The notes beneath the pieces are model-generated. The model saw only the letters and a program-made list of their open reading frames with translations, was not told where the DNA came from and did no database searches. A program made the translations under genes and the position numbers. From the NCBI GenBank assembly GCA_028825345.1, contig JAPKAJ010000094.1, forward strand, positions 1-8,527: DNA of 8,527 nucleotides, written 5' to 3'. The DNA comes from Arenicellales bacterium. GTDB taxonomy: Bacteria; Pseudomonadota; Gammaproteobacteria; Arenicellales; UBA868. Positions within the stretch are counted from its first letter, which is position 1, and every line of letters starts with the position of its first letter. Below, piece after piece: positions 6,404-8,527 of the stretch.

Positions 6404-7398
6404 CAGCGAAAGCCGATGTCATGGCGCTATACCCACCAAAGTCCGGCAGTGCTGACATAACCTCCAATCCAGGCCAGGCCCTGGATCGCGATTGGATCGC
6501 CAGCGTGCGGGTAAATCGCAGTGCTGTGGAGCGACGTTGCGCGAGCCTTGGCGGTCGGCGCACCGTCAAAAAGGATTGGCAGGCAGCATGGCTGTTGCGG
6601 GCAATGACCTGTATTGATCTCACCACGCTTGATGGGGCTGATACCCCAGGTAATGTGCAGCGTCTGTGCGCTAAGGCGCGCATACCGCTTCGCACGGATA
6701 TCGCTCGCGCATTGCAGGTAGAAGATCTTAGGGTAGGGGCGGTGTGTGTCTACCCGGCTCTGGTAAGCGAAGCCGTCAATGCGCTTCAGGGCACTGATAT
6801 TCCGGTCGCATCGGTGGCGGCTGGGTTTCCGGATGGATTGACGACACTTGCCACTCGTGTGGCCGAGGTTGAAAGTGCACGCCAGGCAGGTGCCCGCGAG
6901 ATCGACATCGTCATTCGCCGTGGCCTGGTACTGAGCGGCGATTGGCAGGGACTGTACGACGAAATCCGCGCATTTCGCCAAGCCGCGGGGGATACCCACC
7001 TCAAGACCATTCTCGGCACCGGAAATCTTGTGAGTTTCACCAACGTGGCCCGGGCCAGCCTGGTAGCGATGATGGCGGGGGCCGATTTCATCAAGACTTC
7101 AACCGGTAAGGAATCTGTCAACGCCAACCTGCTGGTTAGTCTTGTCATGCTGCGCGCTATCCGTGCGTACCACCAGCGTACCGGATTCATGGTGGGTTTC
7201 AAGCCGGCGGGGGGCATCCGCGCTGCACGCGATGCTCTTGCTTATCTGGTACTCATGCGTGAGGAGTTGGGCCGGGCGTGGCTTGATGCCAGGTACTTCC
7301 GCATTGGCGCTTCGGGCCTGTTGGGCGATATCTCCCGGCAACTGGAGCACCATATCAGTGGGCGTTATTCCGCCAGCCACCGCCACCCCATGGGTTGA
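6400..7398 (+). CDS. deoC: Deoxyribose-phosphate aldolase, animal-DERA-like subgroup
   Basis: The enzyme splits 2-deoxyribose-5-phosphate into glyceraldehyde-3-phosphate and acetaldehyde by Schiff-base chemistry. The 332-residue product resembles animal DERA (about 318 residues) more than the roughly 220-260-residue bacterial forms. Recalled human segments recur almost verbatim: RRTVKKxWQAAWLL, IDLTTL, AVCVYPA, PVASVAAGFP and the C-terminal HHxxGRYxAxH. Catalytic residues are present: Asp169 in EIDIVI, Schiff-base Lys232 in DFIKTSTGK and Lys268 in GFKPAGG. All are shifted by 14 from human Asp155, Lys218 and Lys254. Differences include Asn209 where TGEL is usual (here TGNL) and Arg173 where the human protein has Asn. 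The ATG at 6400 follows CAGG (6387-6390); an ATG at 6421 would shorten the N-terminus by seven residues, nearer to DERA. It ends 4 bp before the ALDH gene. Confidence 0.94.
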   Translation: MTAKADVMALYPPKSGSADITSNPGQALDRDWIASVRVNRSAVERRCASLGGRRTVKKDWQAAWLLRAMTCIDLTTLDGADTPGNVQRLCAKARIPLRTDIARALQVEDLRVGAVCVYPALVSEAVNALQGTDIPVASVAAGFPDGLTTLATRVAEVESARQAGAREIDIVIRRGLVLSGDWQGLYDEIRAFRQAAGDTHLKTILGTGNLVSFTNVARASLVAMMAGADFIKTSTGKESVNANLLVSLVMLRAIRAYHQRTGFMVGFKPAGGIRAARDALAYLVLMREELGRAWLDARYFRIGASGLLGDISRQLEHHISGRYSASHRHPMG

Positions 7399-7402
7399 TT
7401 CT

Positions 7403-8527
7403 ATGTCCAGTGTGAGAGAACTGTTTGAAAGCATGGAGTACGGACCTGCACCCGAGGATGCCTCATTGGCCAGACAGTGGCTCTTGGAGCAGGGGCCCTC
7501 GTTCGGCCATTGGATTGGTGGCCAATGGTACGAAGCCCAAGAGCACTTTGCTTCGGTTAACCCGGCAACGCTCGAGACTCTGGCCGATATTGGTCGGGGC
7601 AATAGCGATGACGTCGATGCAGCCGTGAATGCGGCTCGCAGCGCGCTTTTACCCTGGCAGGCACTCAGCGCCGATGCCCGCGGCCGTCATCTTTATGCGC
7701 TGGCGCGCCAGGTACAAAAACATGCCCGCATGCTGGCGGTGCTCGAGACTCTGGATAACGGCAAGCCGATACGCGAAACCCGCGATATAGACGTACCGCT
7801 GGTGGCCCGTCATTTTTATCACCATGCCGGCTGGACGACCCTGATCGACGAAGAACTGCCCGGCAGCGCACCCCTTGGGGTTATTGGCCAGGTAATCCCA
7901 TGGAATTTTCCGTTACTGATGTTGGCCTGGAAAGTAGCGCCCGCGCTCGCGGCCGGCAATACCGTGGCCTTAAAGCCAGCCGAGTACACCAGTCTGAGTG
8001 CGCTTTACTTTGCCAAGATGAGCCATGAGGCCGGCCTGCCGCCTGGCGTATTCAATGTGGTGACTGGAAAAGGCGAAACTGGCCGTACCCTGGTGAACCA
8101 TTCTGGTATCGACAAGGTCGCCTTTACCGGCTCGACCCGTGTCGGCCGTGAGATTCGAAAGGCCACTGCGGGCTCCGGCAAGGCGCTTACGCTGGAGCTT
8201 GGCGGCAAGTCGCCTTTCGTGGTTTTTGCCGATGCCGATCTCGATGGAGCCGTGGAAGGTGTGGTCGATGCTATCTGGTTCAACCAGGGCCAGGTCTGCT
8301 GCGCCGGCTCGCGGCTGCTGGTACAAGAATCAGTAGCCGATGAGTTCATTGCCCGAGTGAAAAACCGTATGCAGACATTGCGCCTGGGCGACCCACTTGA
8401 TAAGGCGATCGATATGGGTGCCGTGGTCGATGCCAGTCAGTTGGAAGCCATCCGCGGCTATGTCGAAGGTGCTAAAAAGGAGGGCGCTATCTGTTGGCAG
8501 GCCGATACCCCGCTGCCCCAAAATGGC
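7403..8527 (+). CDS. ALDH16-type aldehyde dehydrogenase, 5' part (cut by window edge)
   Basis: An open frame runs from the ATG at 7403 to the last base with no stop, giving 375 residues of a longer protein. The ALDH fold motifs are in order: PWNFP (Asn168), LKPAE (Lys191, Glu194; NAD site), FTGSTRVG, LELGGKSP (general base Glu265) and GQVCCAG with catalytic Cys299. The Glu-to-Cys spacing of 34 equals that of ALDH2. The N-terminal RELFESMEYGPAPE and the later AVEGVVDAIW and IDMGA segments resemble what I recall of ALDH16A1, a two-domain ALDH. A C-terminal second domain (total around 770-800 residues) is therefore predicted beyond the window. Unlike human ALDH16A1, the catalytic Cys is present, as in bacterial ALDH16. 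The upstream start is kept because the N-terminal similarity begins before the ATG at 7433. The substrate is inferred to be an aldehyde of deoxyribose breakdown, such as acetaldehyde. An ordinary single-domain ALDH remains possible. Confidence 0.87.
   Translation, partial: MSSVRELFESMEYGPAPEDASLARQWLLEQGPSFGHWIGGQWYEAQEHFASVNPATLETLADIGRGNSDDVDAAVNAARSALLPWQALSADARGRHLYALARQVQKHARMLAVLETLDNGKPIRETRDIDVPLVARHFYHHAGWTTLIDEELPGSAPLGVIGQVIPWNFPLLMLAWKVAPALAAGNTVALKPAEYTSLSALYFAKMSHEAGLPPGVFNVVTGKGETGRTLVNHSGIDKVAFTGSTRVGREIRKATAGSGKALTLELGGKSPFVVFADADLDGAVEGVVDAIWFNQGQVCCAGSRLLVQESVADEFIARVKNRMQTLRLGDPLDKAIDMGAVVDASQLEAIRGYVEGAKKEGAICWQADTPLPQNG

Noticed and set aside
6427..6999. 190-codon reverse-strand ORF opposite deoC
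   Set aside because: Its translation shows no recognisable motif, and it is fully covered by deoC with intact catalytic residues; it is a codon-bias shadow.

Overview
The window reads as one co-directional (+ strand) gene cluster for importing and catabolising nucleosides, from a Gram-negative bacterium. The diderm call rests on the solute-binding protein: its Sec signal peptide has an AxA-type cleavage site and no lipobox cysteine, so it should be free in the periplasm. Base composition is moderately GC-rich (roughly 55-60% by eye), and the protein styles fit a proteobacterium. The class within that phylum cannot be fixed from sequence alone.

Layout: a sigma70-like promoter and a strong Shine-Dalgarno sequence precede a BMP/PnrA-type nucleoside-binding protein (121-1305). 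Next comes a 155-bp gap holding a stem-loop at the stop codon and a near-perfect intrinsic terminator (1303-1400). Two BPD_transp_2 permeases (1461-2525, 2528-3430) and a tandem-domain ABC ATPase (3443-5026) complete an importer of the BmpA-NupABC / NupNOPQ type. After a 110-bp gap follow cytidine deaminase (cdd, 5137-5535), trimeric-type purine nucleoside phosphorylase (5532-6356), an animal-like deoxyribose-phosphate aldolase (deoC, 6400-7398) and the 5' part of an aldehyde dehydrogenase (7403 to the window edge). The last has the N-terminal signature of the two-domain ALDH16 family. No gene-free stretch exceeds 300 bases.

How the genes fit together (inference): nucleosides bind the periplasmic protein and enter through the ABC transporter. 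Cdd deaminates (deoxy)cytidine. PNP phosphorolyses purine (deoxy)nucleosides to base plus (deoxy)ribose-1-phosphate. DeoC splits deoxyribose-5-phosphate into glyceraldehyde-3-phosphate and acetaldehyde, and the ALDH could oxidise the aldehyde. A phosphopentomutase, a pyrimidine nucleoside phosphorylase and a regulator are needed or expected but absent here.

Most worth a second look: (i) a close relative of animal DERA sits directly beside an ALDH16-type enzyme that keeps its catalytic Cys and Glu, next to a purine nucleoside phosphorylase; (ii) the double-hairpin punctuation after the binding-protein gene; (iii) a terminator-like hairpin inside the ATPase gene; (iv) a 16-codon micro-ORF that overlaps the pnp stop and the deoC start by ATGA at both ends. 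I found no mobile element, CRISPR array, tRNA or rRNA.
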